DNA from: Scytonema sp045865695 | Lineage (GTDB): Bacteria > Cyanobacteriota > Cyanobacteriia > Cyanobacteriales > Nostocaceae | Length of the DNA: 64,000 nucleotides | Assembly: GCF_045865695.1 (NCBI RefSeq) | Contig: NZ_BAACAP010000213.1 | Location: forward strand, 20,385-84,384 | Direction: 5' to 3' | Shown: positions 18,969-26,640 of the stretch, piece by piece | Numbering within the stretch: position 1 is the first letter of the stretch | Layout: each line of letters begins with the position of its first letter | The notes under the pieces: generated by a model | Told to the model about the DNA's origin: nothing | Database searches by the model: none | What the model saw: only the letters and a program-made list of their open reading frames with translations | Program-made: the position numbers and the translations under genes

Positions 18969-19307
18969 ATGAACCATCCTTTTGCTTTAGATATTTCTGA
19001 CTTAGAAGCGCTAGAACTAAATTTTGAAGAAAACCTCAGCGATGAAGAAGCCAACCAAGTCACGGGTGGACTCAAAATTGCTACTACTAAAGCTTTCGGC
19101 GAAGAAGGCGGCGGTGAAATAGTGTGTATTTCTGCTCCATGTCCCGGAAGTGAAGGAGGAGACGATCCTCGGCCCAAACCACGCCCCACTAAGCCTCAAC
19201 ATCCTACTAAGCCTCCTGAGGTTACCACTTTAGCTCTAGGTGAAGAGGGTGGACATCCTGTTACTAAAACTCGGTTAGAAGCTGGTGGAAGTTCAATCGA
19301 TTGGTAA
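18969..19307 (+). CDS. plesiocin-type graspetide precursor (two TTxxxxEE cores)
   Basis: A 112-aa precursor. Leader: LDISDLEALE box, then ENLSDEEANQVTGG with GG at 33-34. The core carries two copies of the TTxxxxEE motif of plesiocin-like omega-ester peptides: TTKAFGEE (39-46) and TTLALGEE (86-93), each followed by GG, joined by a Pro/Lys-rich spacer (PRPKPRPTKPQHPTKPPE) with two Cys before it. In known members an ATP-grasp ligase joins the Thr side chains to the Glu side chains, giving bicyclic hairpins. A suitable ligase gene lies 115 bases downstream. The final TKTRLEAGGSSIDW may be a follower. Strong family call, unknown target (relatives are often protease inhibitors). Confidence 0.85.
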   Translation: MNHPFALDISDLEALELNFEENLSDEEANQVTGGLKIATTKAFGEEGGGEIVCISAPCPGSEGGDDPRPKPRPTKPQHPTKPPEVTTLALGEEGGHPVTKTRLEAGGSSIDW

Positions 19308-19313
19308 TTTCGT

Positions 19314-19402
19314 TGTAGTTAGTAGTTAGTAGTTAGTGGTTAGTAGATGGTAGAAAAACCCTAATATCTAACCACTATCTATTAACCACTAACTACTAAC
19401 TG
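19314..19402. repeat. TTAGTAG/TTAGTGG heptad repeats in inverted arrangement
   Basis: Tandem GTTAGTA/GTTAGTG units, then after a short spacer the same units on the other strand (CACTAACTACTAAC). RNA from here would fold into a large hairpin between the graspetide precursor and its ligase, which could lower ligase expression relative to precursor; that role is inferred. Confidence 0.75.
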
Positions 19403-19421
19403 TTTAAATTTTTCGTTTCCA

Positions 19422-20327
19422 ATGAACATTTTAATTCTAGGTAATTCTTCAGATACCCATGCTGCCCATCTCAAAAATGTTCTTACTCAAGCAGGCGCAA
19501 GAGTCGATTATTTAGATACTAACCTTTTTCCCACACAATTGCGAATGTCTTGGAATCCTAATACCCAAATAGGATGCTTGACTCTACCAGAAGGGCGGCG
19601 ATTAAAGCTTCAGGAGATTCACAGCATATTTTGGCGTACTTTCTCTGGTGTTTATATTCCTCAGTTGAAAGACTCATACCAACAGCAAATTGCATTTAAC
19701 GATTCTATGAGTGCCCTACGCTCATTCATGCAAGCTTGTCCATCTCGTTGGGTGAATTCCTGGCAAGCATACCAATTTCATAAAGAAAAACCGTTGCAAC
19801 TAAACAAAGCAAAACAAATAGGGGTCACAATTCCAGATACTTTAATCGGTAATCATCCAGAAGAAATTTTAGAATTTGTTCAGATACACGAAAAAGTCAT
19901 TTTTAAACCAGTTTATGGTGGTGCTCATACTCAAGTTTTGACAGAGGAACATTTAGAACCTAAACGTCTAAATTTAGTTTTGATGCTTTCTCCGATCGCA
20001 ATACAAGAATACATTCCTGGTACAAATGTTCGCAGTTATGTTATTGGAGAATCAGTCTATTCTGCTGAAATTCGTAGCCCTGCTATAGACTTTCGAGAAG
20101 ATACGGATGCTGAGTTGATTCCTAGAGAATTACCAGAAGCAGTTCAACAACAATCTTTGGCGATCGCAAAAGCATTTATGCTAGATTGGACTGCTATTGA
20201 TTGGCGTGTTAAACCAAACAATGAATATATTTTTTTAGAAGCAAATCCCAGTCCAATGTTTATTCATTTTGAAAATGAAACTGGTTTCCCTATTACACAA
20301 AATTTAGTAAACCTTTTGATGAATTAA
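19422..20327 (+). CDS. ATP-grasp ligase for graspetide (PsnB-like)
   Basis: A 301-aa ATP-grasp protein that probably cross-links Thr and Glu side chains in the TTxxxxEE precursor just upstream. N-terminus MNILILGNSSDTHAAHLKNV and DYLDTNLFP are the family's N-domain; HSIFWRTFSG replaces the WYRR/WMRR block of microviridin ligases. The core has KVIFKPVYGGAHTQVL, the AIQEYIPGTNVRSYVIG strand and the C-terminal DWRVKPNNEYIFLEANPSPM metal/ATP site. It is clearly different from the MvdC ligase at 16893. Followed by a strong palindromic terminator. Confidence 0.82.
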   Translation: MNILILGNSSDTHAAHLKNVLTQAGARVDYLDTNLFPTQLRMSWNPNTQIGCLTLPEGRRLKLQEIHSIFWRTFSGVYIPQLKDSYQQQIAFNDSMSALRSFMQACPSRWVNSWQAYQFHKEKPLQLNKAKQIGVTIPDTLIGNHPEEILEFVQIHEKVIFKPVYGGAHTQVLTEEHLEPKRLNLVLMLSPIAIQEYIPGTNVRSYVIGESVYSAEIRSPAIDFREDTDAELIPRELPEAVQQQSLAIAKAFMLDWTAIDWRVKPNNEYIFLEANPSPMFIHFENETGFPITQNLVNLLMN

Positions 20328-20333
20328 TATGCA

Positions 20334-20359
20334 AATCCTAACATAATTATGTTAGGATT
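20334..20359 (+). terminator. palindromic terminator after graspetide ligase
   Basis: AATCCTAAC / GTTAGGATT arms around ATAATTAT, an uninterrupted palindrome seven bases after the ligase stop. It closes the graspetide unit. Confidence 0.65.
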
Positions 20360-20457
20360 AAATGAAAATTAAAACACGAGATTAGGGGAAATTACCTGCA
20401 CTTCTAGAGAATATTACACATCCGATACTGCTTGGTTAGTAATACATCAATCTAAGA

Positions 20458-20580
20458 AGATCCCCCCTACCCCCCTTAAAAAGGGGGGCGTTACTTGATA
20501 TTTCGTTCCTTGAAAGAGGCGTTACTTGATATCTCGTTACCCGAAAAAGGGTGGCATGACTTGATATCTCGTTGGCTCAA
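20458..20580. repeat. CCCCCCTTAAAAAGGGGGG palindrome and TTGATATCTCGTT triplet repeats
   Basis: A GATCCCCCCTACCCCCC/GGGGGGC palindromic element (also at 47609 and 48790), then three imperfect copies of a roughly 33-base unit containing ACTTGATATYTCGTT. No gene is seen between 20328 and 20683. Confidence 0.7.
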
Positions 20581-20683
20581 ATCAAAGAAACCTGGTTTTT
20601 GGCATTACTGTATCGATGCTCTAGAACAATACTCACATCTTGTACCAAACAATTGACATAATTCAATCACCCAGTGTAAACAT

Positions 20684-20962
20684 ATGGAAAGCAATAAAAA
20701 ATCTAACCATCACATAGAAATTAATGACCTAATCGATCTTGCCATTACTAATGCAGTGATACGAAGGGGGCTAGTAGAAGAAGAGGGTTGTTTAGCTTTA
20801 TCTGATGACGAAGCTGCGAAAGTTGCAGGTGGTCTGACAATTGATAAATCTACAAAAGCTTTAAGTAAGAAGACTCCAGAGGTTATAGTAGCAGGGTTTA
20901 AGCCAGTTCGTCCACCACTTATAGTTGGACTAATTGCACAGGATTACAATAAACTTGCTTAA
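20684..20962 (+). CDS. Gly-Gly leader peptide (VAGG), unknown class
   Basis: A 92-aa precursor-like protein. An EINDLIDLA box (12-20) and LALSDDEAAKVAGG end the leader, GG at 49-50, as in many peptide precursors exported by C39 transporters. The core of 42 residues is LTIDKSTKALSKKTPEVIVA... ending PPLIVGLIAQDYNKLA; it has no Cys and no TTxxxxEE, K-Y-P-S-D or LYG motif. It is followed after 34 bases by the Cys-rich protein gene, so the two probably form a unit. Modification, if any, is unknown. Confidence 0.65.
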   Translation: MESNKKSNHHIEINDLIDLAITNAVIRRGLVEEEGCLALSDDEAAKVAGGLTIDKSTKALSKKTPEVIVAGFKPVRPPLIVGLIAQDYNKLA

Positions 20963-20996
20963 TTTTTAGCCTTCAAGTGTTAAAGATGCTCTTTCA

Positions 20997-21458
20997 ATGG
21001 AGGCTGAATTAATGGAAGACATTATCCCCACCCAAACAACCCTTTGTCCTAGTGCTAGACCTGAATCAGCGGATGGTGTTGTCTTTGGCATAGTCGGTGG
21101 AATGGCGACTGCACCCCGTATAGCCTATCTCAAACAACCCCTACCCGTTACAAATGAATTAATGGCAAAGGTAGGCTCAGTTACACCCGCTGAAATTTTT
21201 CGAACCGCAGCATCCTGTATGGAGTCGGGTTGTCAGCATTTTGATGGCAAAGACTGTCGTCTATCAATGCGGATTGTGGAACAATTACCTGCTGTAGTAG
21301 AAGAACTACCACCCTGTTCTATCCGCCGAAATTGTCGCTGGTGGCAGCAAGAAGGTAAGGCAGCTTGTATGCGATGTCCGCAAATTGTCACAGATAACTA
21401 TTCTTCATCTGAACAGTTACGTCAAGTAGCAGATCCTTCTATTTATTTTCAAACTTGA
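20997..21458 (+). CDS. Cys-rich protein, probably metal or Fe-S binding, unknown
   Basis: A 153-aa protein (a second possible Met at residue 6). Eight Cys: 17, 74, 79, 87, 107, 113, 124 and 127, mostly in CMESGCQHFDGKDCRL and CSIRRNCRWWQQEGKAACMRC, a pattern suggesting a metal or iron-sulfur centre. N-terminal half has a Gly-rich strand (VFGIVGGM). Similar Cys-rich cyanobacterial proteins exist, sometimes labelled nitrogen-fixation protein, but I cannot support that role. Its place between two Gly-Gly leader precursors suggests a part in peptide maturation or regulation. The function call is open. Confidence 0.6.
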   Translation: MEAELMEDIIPTQTTLCPSARPESADGVVFGIVGGMATAPRIAYLKQPLPVTNELMAKVGSVTPAEIFRTAASCMESGCQHFDGKDCRLSMRIVEQLPAVVEELPPCSIRRNCRWWQQEGKAACMRCPQIVTDNYSSSEQLRQVADPSIYFQT

Positions 21459-21527
21459 TGTATTGGAGTAAACCTTCATTTAACTGTATCCTGACAAAGA
21501 GTAGTACTCAAGGAGAAAGTAATCATC

Positions 21528-21983
21528 ATGTCCCTAGAAATTTTTGAAAAAGTCAAAGACTTTCTTATCAAACTAGTTAAAGATGAAGCTTTCCGCACCC
21601 AACTCATGAGCGAGAAAGCCGAAGAAGTGAGAAAGGTAATGGCAGATAGTGGCTATATATTTTCTCAAGATGAGTTTGAAGAAGCCACCATCAAAATATT
21701 GGAATTAAAAGATAATGGTGAGTTTTACGAACTCAGCGAAGAGGAATTAGTGGGGGCTGTCGGTGGTTTGAGATATGCTTGGCCTGCCAAAGAAGAATAT
21801 CCCACTCATCCTCATCCAAGACCCTACCCAAAACCACATCCAAAACCATACCCCAAACCATATCCCAATGACCCACAGCCCCTGTATGGCGTAGTCATCG
21901 ATCCACTCGATCCACCCGTACAAGCACTATATGGGGTAGTTGTTCCAAATGACGAGTATATAGACAAATCGAGTCAAAATTAG
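21528..21983 (+). CDS. Nif11-type leader peptide with two LYG (spliceotide-like) motifs
   Basis: A 151-aa precursor. Residues 1-80 are a Nif11-like leader (FLIKLVKDEAFRTQLM ... ELSEEELVGAVGG, GG at 79-80). The core has a Pro/His/Lys/Tyr-rich repeat (HPRPYPKPHPKPYPKPYP) and two copies of LYGVV (LYG at 119-121 and 134-136). In PlpA-type precursors a radical-SAM enzyme (PlpX with PlpY) excises the Tyr part of such XYG motifs, leaving an alpha-keto-beta-amino acid. A radical-SAM gene lies 400 bases downstream but is truncated here. A clear AAGGAGAA ribosome site precedes ATG. Leader class is sure; splice function inferred from the motif and neighbour. Confidence 0.78.
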   Translation: MSLEIFEKVKDFLIKLVKDEAFRTQLMSEKAEEVRKVMADSGYIFSQDEFEEATIKILELKDNGEFYELSEEELVGAVGGLRYAWPAKEEYPTHPHPRPYPKPHPKPYPKPYPNDPQPLYGVVIDPLDPPVQALYGVVVPNDEYIDKSSQN

Positions 21984-22019
21984 CGCATCAAATAATTGAA
22001 AACAAAAAGGTTAATTATT

Positions 22020-22355
22020 ATGAAGATTGCAGACTTATCCCATTTAGAGAATGCTTCAGAAAACGAACTAATTGTAGGTGGTGCTAGTGGGACTATAACT
22101 GCTGATGCGTCAGCTGCAGGATATGGTGCTACTACTATTACTGCTACAGCTCTTACACTTAAAGCTAAGAAGAACGGTGGTGCTAAGCTCAAGGGTACAG
22201 GAATGGCTCTTGCAATTGGTGAAGATCCTGTAGCTGATGTCAATTACGATCTTCAAGGTTTTGATAAAGTAAAGATAAAAACTATCGAGAAACATGGAGA
22301 GAACTTTGATTATGAGCTTGTGAAAATAAAAGCGATTGATAAACCAAACAAATAA
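22020..22355 (+). CDS. Gly-Gly leader precursor, ISDL-leader family member 3
   Basis: A 111-aa protein from ATG 22020. Leader MKIADLSHLENASENELIVG plus G, GG at 20-21, the same spacing as members 2 and 4. The mature part is Gly/Ala/Thr-rich first (ASAAGYGATTITATALTLKA), then Lys-rich and beta-like (FDKVKIKTIEKHG). No Cys. It sits between the spliceotide-like precursor and the truncated radical-SAM gene, splitting what would be a precursor-maturase pair. Function unknown; export by a C39 transporter is inferred. Confidence 0.7.
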   Translation: MKIADLSHLENASENELIVGGASGTITADASAAGYGATTITATALTLKAKKNGGAKLKGTGMALAIGEDPVADVNYDLQGFDKVKIKTIEKHGENFDYELVKIKAIDKPNK

Positions 22356-22381
22356 ACCTCTCCAAACAAGAAGAATTAGCC

Positions 22382-22648
22382 ATGTCATATAGCCGCACAA
22401 CTTACGCCGTTTGGGAAATAACCTTAAAATGTAATCTTGCTTGTAGCCACTGTGGTTCCCGTGCTGGCAATGCACGCACTAAAGAACTCTCCACCGAGGA
22501 AGCATTGGATCTTGTCAGGCAAATGGCAGAAGTTGGGATTAAAGAAGTTACCCTCATCGGCGGTGAGGCGTTTCTGCGTCTAGACTGGCTGGAAATTGCC
22601 AAAGCTATTAACGCAGCTGGTATGTTATGTGGTAGCTCTTGTTCATGA
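22382..22648 (+). pseudogene. radical-SAM peptide maturase, N-terminal fragment
   Basis: Encodes the first 80 or so residues of a radical-SAM enzyme: WEITLKCNLACSHCGSRAG carries the CxxxCxxC cluster motif (Cys 17, 21, 24), then ELSTEEALDLVRQMAEVG and TLIGGEAFLRLDWLEIAKAI. After INAAGM the sequence changes abruptly and the frame stops, where full enzymes continue for over 300 residues (SAM barrel and auxiliary-cluster domains). The CSHCGSRAG start resembles maturases acting on Nif11-leader peptides such as PlpX. An internal deletion joins it to an unrelated 3' end (22630-22853). It cannot be active alone. Confidence 0.75.
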
Positions 22649-22853
22649 AGAACAAGGTGTGAGGGAGCGCGTTATTCCCAAAGTGAGAGCGCAAGGATTC
22701 CCCTTTGATAATGGTGAATTTGAGCTAATTGTGGAGCCTATAAATACTCCCTTACCAGAAAACGATCCATTAAACTTTAGTGCCGATCGTATTCAGTGGT
22801 CTGAAAGTTGGCAGAACAAACCCGAAGTTTCTTACTCATTGGCGGAGCAATAG
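22625..22853 (+). pseudogene. C-terminal gene fragment joined to radical-SAM stub, unknown
   Basis: In another frame than the radical-SAM start, the sequence reads VVALVHEEQGVRERVIPKVR, then FDNGEFELIVEPINTPLPEN and DRIQWSESWQNKPEVSYSLA before a stop. It looks like the end of a small soluble protein without its start. Given the neighbours it might be the tail of a PlpY-like partner of the radical-SAM enzyme, but I cannot recognise it with certainty. Confidence 0.45.
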
Positions 22854-22856
22854 ATC

Positions 22857-23057
22857 GTGGTAGAAAATTTAGAAATTACCAAAATTCAAGAGAAAAAAAC
22901 TGTCGTTGATTCATCAAAAGATGAATTAACGAAGATTCCCCTACTTCCTCGTTCAGCTTGGAATAGGCAATTAAGCTATTTGAAAGAAGTTTTGAAAGCA
23001 AAGCAAGCCTTAGATAAAAGAGAACAGAGAAATAGAGATTCCAGGGATATCAAATAG
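22857..23057 (+). CDS. small hypothetical protein, possibly a gene remnant
   Basis: A 66-aa frame from GTG, three bases after the previous stop: VENLEITKIQEKKTVVDSSK ... PLLPRSAWNRQLSYLKEVLK, then a Lys/Arg-rich tail. No domain recognised. The tail runs into repeat-like DNA, so it may be the first part of a lost gene. Same strand as the peptide cluster. Confidence 0.35.
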   Translation: MVENLEITKIQEKKTVVDSSKDELTKIPLLPRSAWNRQLSYLKEVLKAKQALDKREQRNRDSRDIK

Positions 23058-23170
23058 TCGAGCCAGTTCGTTGCTGGGGGTTCCCCCGTTGTAGGATCTG
23101 CTGTGCGATTTCTAATTGATAAAGCAAGTATGAATTGGCTGACAAATATCCTCTTAATATAAAATAAAAG

Positions 23171-23240
23171 ACTTCCAAGAAATAAATTCCTCATCTTGTA
23201 AGGTAGGCTTCCTCACCCGTTCATTTTATAGGATGAAATG
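23171..23240. repeat. partial copy of the CTTCCAAGAAATAAATT element
   Basis: Starts ACTTCCAAGAAATAAATTCC and continues with a degenerate TCATCTTGTAAGGTAGGCTTC stretch like the copies at 27441 and 38136, but the right half is missing. The remaining gap before member 4 is AT-rich with no gene. Confidence 0.55.
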
Positions 23241-23421
23241 TGAGCGCCATTCCACAAAAAGTTAGATATTTTTTAATTTTAAATTTCCTAAAAATCATTG
23301 ATGGTAAAATTTTTATAAATGAGTCTTAAAAGTAAATTTTTTATAAATAAGTAGAAGATGACTGGCATAATATGTAATAATAAATTGACAAAACATTAGA
23401 ATTATAAAGGCGTTTCTAGCT

Positions 23422-23781
23422 ATGATTATCTCCGACTTAAGCCATTTAGACATCATTTCTGAAAACAATGCAATATTAGGAGGCGCTGCGACTTCAGTTA
23501 CTACTGAAGGTACTGCTTATGGTGACTCTACCAAAGTCAAGGCTATAACTAAAACCAATAGTATACCCCTGGGTAATGGTGGTTCTCTGTCTCTCGGTTT
23601 TGGTTATGTTAAAGCATCTGCAGTCGATGCAAAAGATGCTAGTGCTAAGGCTAATGTTTCTGGAACTGCTGAAGGAGATATCAATTTTGTGATTGGGAAC
23701 AATTATTCCATTGATACTGGTCGTAGAGCTCAGGCTGGAGGTTTTGTTTTTGCATATGCATTAGATCTTCCTAAAGGATAA
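23422..23781 (+). CDS. Gly-Gly leader precursor, ISDL-leader family member 4
   Basis: A 119-aa protein. Leader MIISDLSHLDIISENNAILG plus G, GG at 20-21. The mature part begins ATSVTTEGTAYGDSTKV, homologous to member 2, then is Gly/Ser/Ala-rich (LGNGGSLSLGFGYVKASAVD) and ends in FVFAYALDLPKG. No Cys. It is the last forward-strand peptide of the cluster. Its own upstream region has TTGACA (23385) but no clear -10. Function unknown; likely processed and exported by one of the C39 transporters. Confidence 0.7.
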   Translation: MIISDLSHLDIISENNAILGGAATSVTTEGTAYGDSTKVKAITKTNSIPLGNGGSLSLGFGYVKASAVDAKDASAKANVSGTAEGDINFVIGNNYSIDTGRRAQAGGFVFAYALDLPKG

Positions 23782-23839
23782 ATGCGCTTAATTAAGTCAG
23801 ACTTTAGACAGGTGCATCCCGCAAATATTCAGATTCGCT

Positions 23840-24385
23840 ATTTGAATTAATTATCAATGCGATGACTGGAGTTTTCTAACTTATCAACAAACTTTGCGTT
23901 CGCGAAGCGCAAGCTGTACCCAGCTTATCGCGAAGCGCAAGCCGAAAGAGTGCTTATCGCACTGACAATCACTGAACAAGGAATTAAACCTCAGTAAATA
24001 CTTTTGATTGCGAAGAGGATTCTAAAGATTTCTCTTTGCGTTTACCTTTTAATACCAAGCTCATAACTATACTTGAAGCAAGTAAAGCCAGGATACTTGA
24101 AGGTTCAGGTACTTGAACTCTAGCCTGATTTCTCTTAATTTCTACTAGCGCTAAAACTGTATTTTGAGCGTTCTTGCGGTTTAGGAAACCTTTGACAGAC
24201 GCTGTGACAAATTCGTTGTTGCTTCCAAAACTATAGTTATACTCACTTTCTGGCTCGATGAAGGTAACATTTTCGCTTTGAGCGATTGCGATAAAATCAT
24301 CGTTTTTAAGAGCGGTGAAATTTCCAACAAGACTAAAGAAATTTAAAACACGTTTTTGAGTTGTGTCAACTAAGGTAAAAATAGT
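23840..24385. repeat. left copy of a ~520-bp direct repeat flanking the GNAT-TPR gene
   Basis: This stretch matches 26122-26640 closely: TTTGAATT..TCAATGCGAT.ACTGGAGTTTTCT at the left end, through the 3' half of a PEP-CTERM gene, to GTGTCAACTAAGG.TAAAAATA. The left copy carries extra CGCGAAGCGCAAG palindrome units. The homology ends right at the start codon of the gene between the copies. Confidence 0.85.
23984..24385 (-). pseudogene. PEP-CTERM protein, C-terminal copy
   Basis: Reverse-strand duplicate of the last 130 or so residues of the protein at 26238-27095: KRVLNFFSLVGNFTALKNDD, ENVTFIEPESEYNYSFGSNN, and the sorting signal VPEPSSILALLA plus membrane helix and basic KGKRKEK. Its 5' half and signal peptide are missing because the GNAT-TPR gene begins at the breakpoint; the open frame beyond that point is only the antisense of that gene. 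Not expected to be exported. Confidence 0.8.
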
Positions 24386-26128
24386 ATGCAAATTGATATA
24401 ATTGAAGACGATGAAACATTCGAGAAAATAAGAAATAATTGGGATTTTGTATATGCAGCAGATCCTCAAGCTCAATTCTTCTTATCCTGGGTGTGGCTAT
24501 CTGGATGGTTACCGATGGTGTATGAGCAGTGGTTTATACTAGCTGCTAAACCAGATACCCATGATTCATCCTATGTTGCATTTTTCCCTTTGAAAATTGT
24601 ACTAGAACAGCAGGATGACGGTGGCTTTTATACTGAACTTTACATGGCAGGAAATAGCGTAGCAGATTACACGGGAATGATTTGTCTGCCAAGTTATGAA
24701 GAAAAGGTGATTCCTGCTTTTGCAGCTTACATCCTACAGCAGTTAGAATGGTCTAGTTTCAACATACAAAATATTCTAGAAACAGATACACGGATGTCCC
24801 GGTTTTTGAAGAGTTTTCCTGAAGATAGTTTTGAGTTCACTCAACACCGAATTCACAATTCTGGAGAAGATACCGATAATTATATTGCCCCTTATGTTTC
24901 ATTATCGGATAACTGGGAACAATATCTGCAAAACTACCTCAGTTCCAATACTCGCCAAAAAATAAGGCGCTTTTTAAGGAAAATAGAAAACTCTGACGAG
25001 TTTCATATCACCCATGTTAACGCAGACAATCTAGAGTCTCATATTGAGATACTACTCAAGTTATGGGAGTCCACATGGAGAGAGAAAAAAGGGGATAATT
25101 GTGGCGTAATCATGAGTATCGTTAGCGCTAATTTACGTCATTGTTTTGAACATAAATGTCTGTATTTTCCGGTTCTGTGGCAAGGGGACAAACCTTTAGG
25201 AGCGATCGCGAACTTTGTTGATGTTCAGCAGAAATCCATGCTATTTGTCATCACAGGTCGTGATAAAACTTTTAACAATCCCCCTCCTGGTCTTATTCTC
25301 CATGCTGACACGATCCGATATGCTATCCAAAATGGATTTAAAGTCTACGACTTTTTAAGGGGGAATGAGGAATATAAATATTCTTTTGGAGTGAAAGAGC
25401 GCCGTCTTCAGCATATCATAGTCAAATACAAAAATTGTCAGAATAAAAAATGGGATGTCAGGGCTTTGCCTCTAGCCTTTCATCTCACTGTTCAGGCTCA
25501 TCAAGCAAATCAACTCGCCAAAGCTGAGCAGGGATATCGTCAGATTCTGGAAGTTGAGTCGAATCATCCAGAAGCACTTCATGGACTGTCCGTATTGATG
25601 AGGCAAAAAGGTGAATACCAAACTGCCGAAAATCTGCTGAAAAACCTGCTTCAGGTTCAGCCCCATTCTGTCAAGGCTTTATTTAGTTTGGGGAATTTAT
25701 ATCAAACTCAAGGTCAGTTATCCGAAGCGATAGAAGCTTATAATCGAGTCTTAGCTCTACAGCCGGATGCAAGCGCCGCATATAATAACCTGGGCTACGC
25801 TCTACAACAGCTGGGTAAATGGGAACAAGCGATCGCCTGCTATCAAAAAGCGCTAGAACTACAGCCTGAGTGTATTGAAGCTGAAGTTAACAAAGCTAAT
25901 GCACTTCATGCTCAAAGAAAGCTCTCCCTAGATGAACAAGCTCATTATGCCGTGCTGAACAACGATTTAGGCAACAAGTGTAAACAGGTAGGAGATTTCA
26001 AAACTGCGATCGCCTACTATCAGCAGTCCATCTCTATGAATCCAGATTTGGCAGCAGCTCAATATAATTTGGATCTGGTGCTACAAGAACAAAAGCTAAC
26101 ATTTAAACAATCAGTACCAGTTATTTGA
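24386..26128 (+). CDS. GNAT/CelD-like acetyltransferase fused to TPR repeats
   Basis: A 580-aa protein. Residues 1-345 form a BcsL/CelD-type GNAT domain (Acetyltransf_6-like): NWDFVYAADPQAQFFLSWVW at the start, then NTRQKIRRFLRKIE, ATWRE-like STWREKKGD, GAIANFVDV and the end KVYDFLRGNEEYKYSFG. Residues 365-580 are at least four TPR units (YQTAENLLKNLLQVQPHSVK, AIEAYNRVLALQPDASAAYN, AIACYQKALELQPE). The family transfers acyl groups, often in cell-surface polysaccharide modification; the TPR part should bind partners. The gene sits exactly between two direct repeats that interrupt a PEP-CTERM gene duplicate, so it probably arrived by duplication-insertion. Confidence 0.82.
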   Translation: MQIDIIEDDETFEKIRNNWDFVYAADPQAQFFLSWVWLSGWLPMVYEQWFILAAKPDTHDSSYVAFFPLKIVLEQQDDGGFYTELYMAGNSVADYTGMICLPSYEEKVIPAFAAYILQQLEWSSFNIQNILETDTRMSRFLKSFPEDSFEFTQHRIHNSGEDTDNYIAPYVSLSDNWEQYLQNYLSSNTRQKIRRFLRKIENSDEFHITHVNADNLESHIEILLKLWESTWREKKGDNCGVIMSIVSANLRHCFEHKCLYFPVLWQGDKPLGAIANFVDVQQKSMLFVITGRDKTFNNPPPGLILHADTIRYAIQNGFKVYDFLRGNEEYKYSFGVKERRLQHIIVKYKNCQNKKWDVRALPLAFHLTVQAHQANQLAKAEQGYRQILEVESNHPEALHGLSVLMRQKGEYQTAENLLKNLLQVQPHSVKALFSLGNLYQTQGQLSEAIEAYNRVLALQPDASAAYNNLGYALQQLGKWEQAIACYQKALELQPECIEAEVNKANALHAQRKLSLDEQAHYAVLNNDLGNKCKQVGDFKTAIAYYQQSISMNPDLAAAQYNLDLVLQEQKLTFKQSVPVI

Positions 26129-26640
26129 ATTGAATGTCAATGCGATTACTGGAGTTTTCTGACTTCTCAACAAAATTTGCGCTCGCGAAACGCAAGCCGT
26201 ACCTGGCTTATCGCACTGACATTCTCTAAACAAGGTATCAAACCTCAGTAAATACTTTTGATTGCGAAGAGGATTCTAAAGATTTCTCTTTGCGTTTACC
26301 TTTTAATACTAAGCTTATAACTGTACTTGGAGCAAGTAAAGCCAGGATACTTGAAGGTTCAGGTGCTTGAACTCTAGCCTGATTTCTCTTAATTTCTACT
26401 AGCGCTAAAACTGTATTTTGAGTTATCTCGCGGTTTAGGGAACCTTTGACAGACGCTGTGACAAATTCGTTATTGCTTCCAAAACTATAATTATACTCAC
26501 TTTCTGGCTCAATGAAGGTAACATTTTCACTTTTATCAAGTGCAACGAAATCGTCATTTCCAAGAGTGTTTAAATTTCCAACAAGGCTAAAGAAATCTAA
26601 GACACGCTTTTGCTTTGTGTCAACTAAGGCTAAAAATACA
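26122..26640. repeat. right copy of the direct repeat flanking the GNAT-TPR gene
   Basis: Begins at the GNAT-TPR stop codon and covers the 3' half of the intact PEP-CTERM gene. See the left copy at 23840-24385. Confidence 0.85.

Noticed and set aside
16893..23781. Microviridin precursor
   Set aside because: No core of the T-x-K-Y-P-S-D type was found in any of the small genes.
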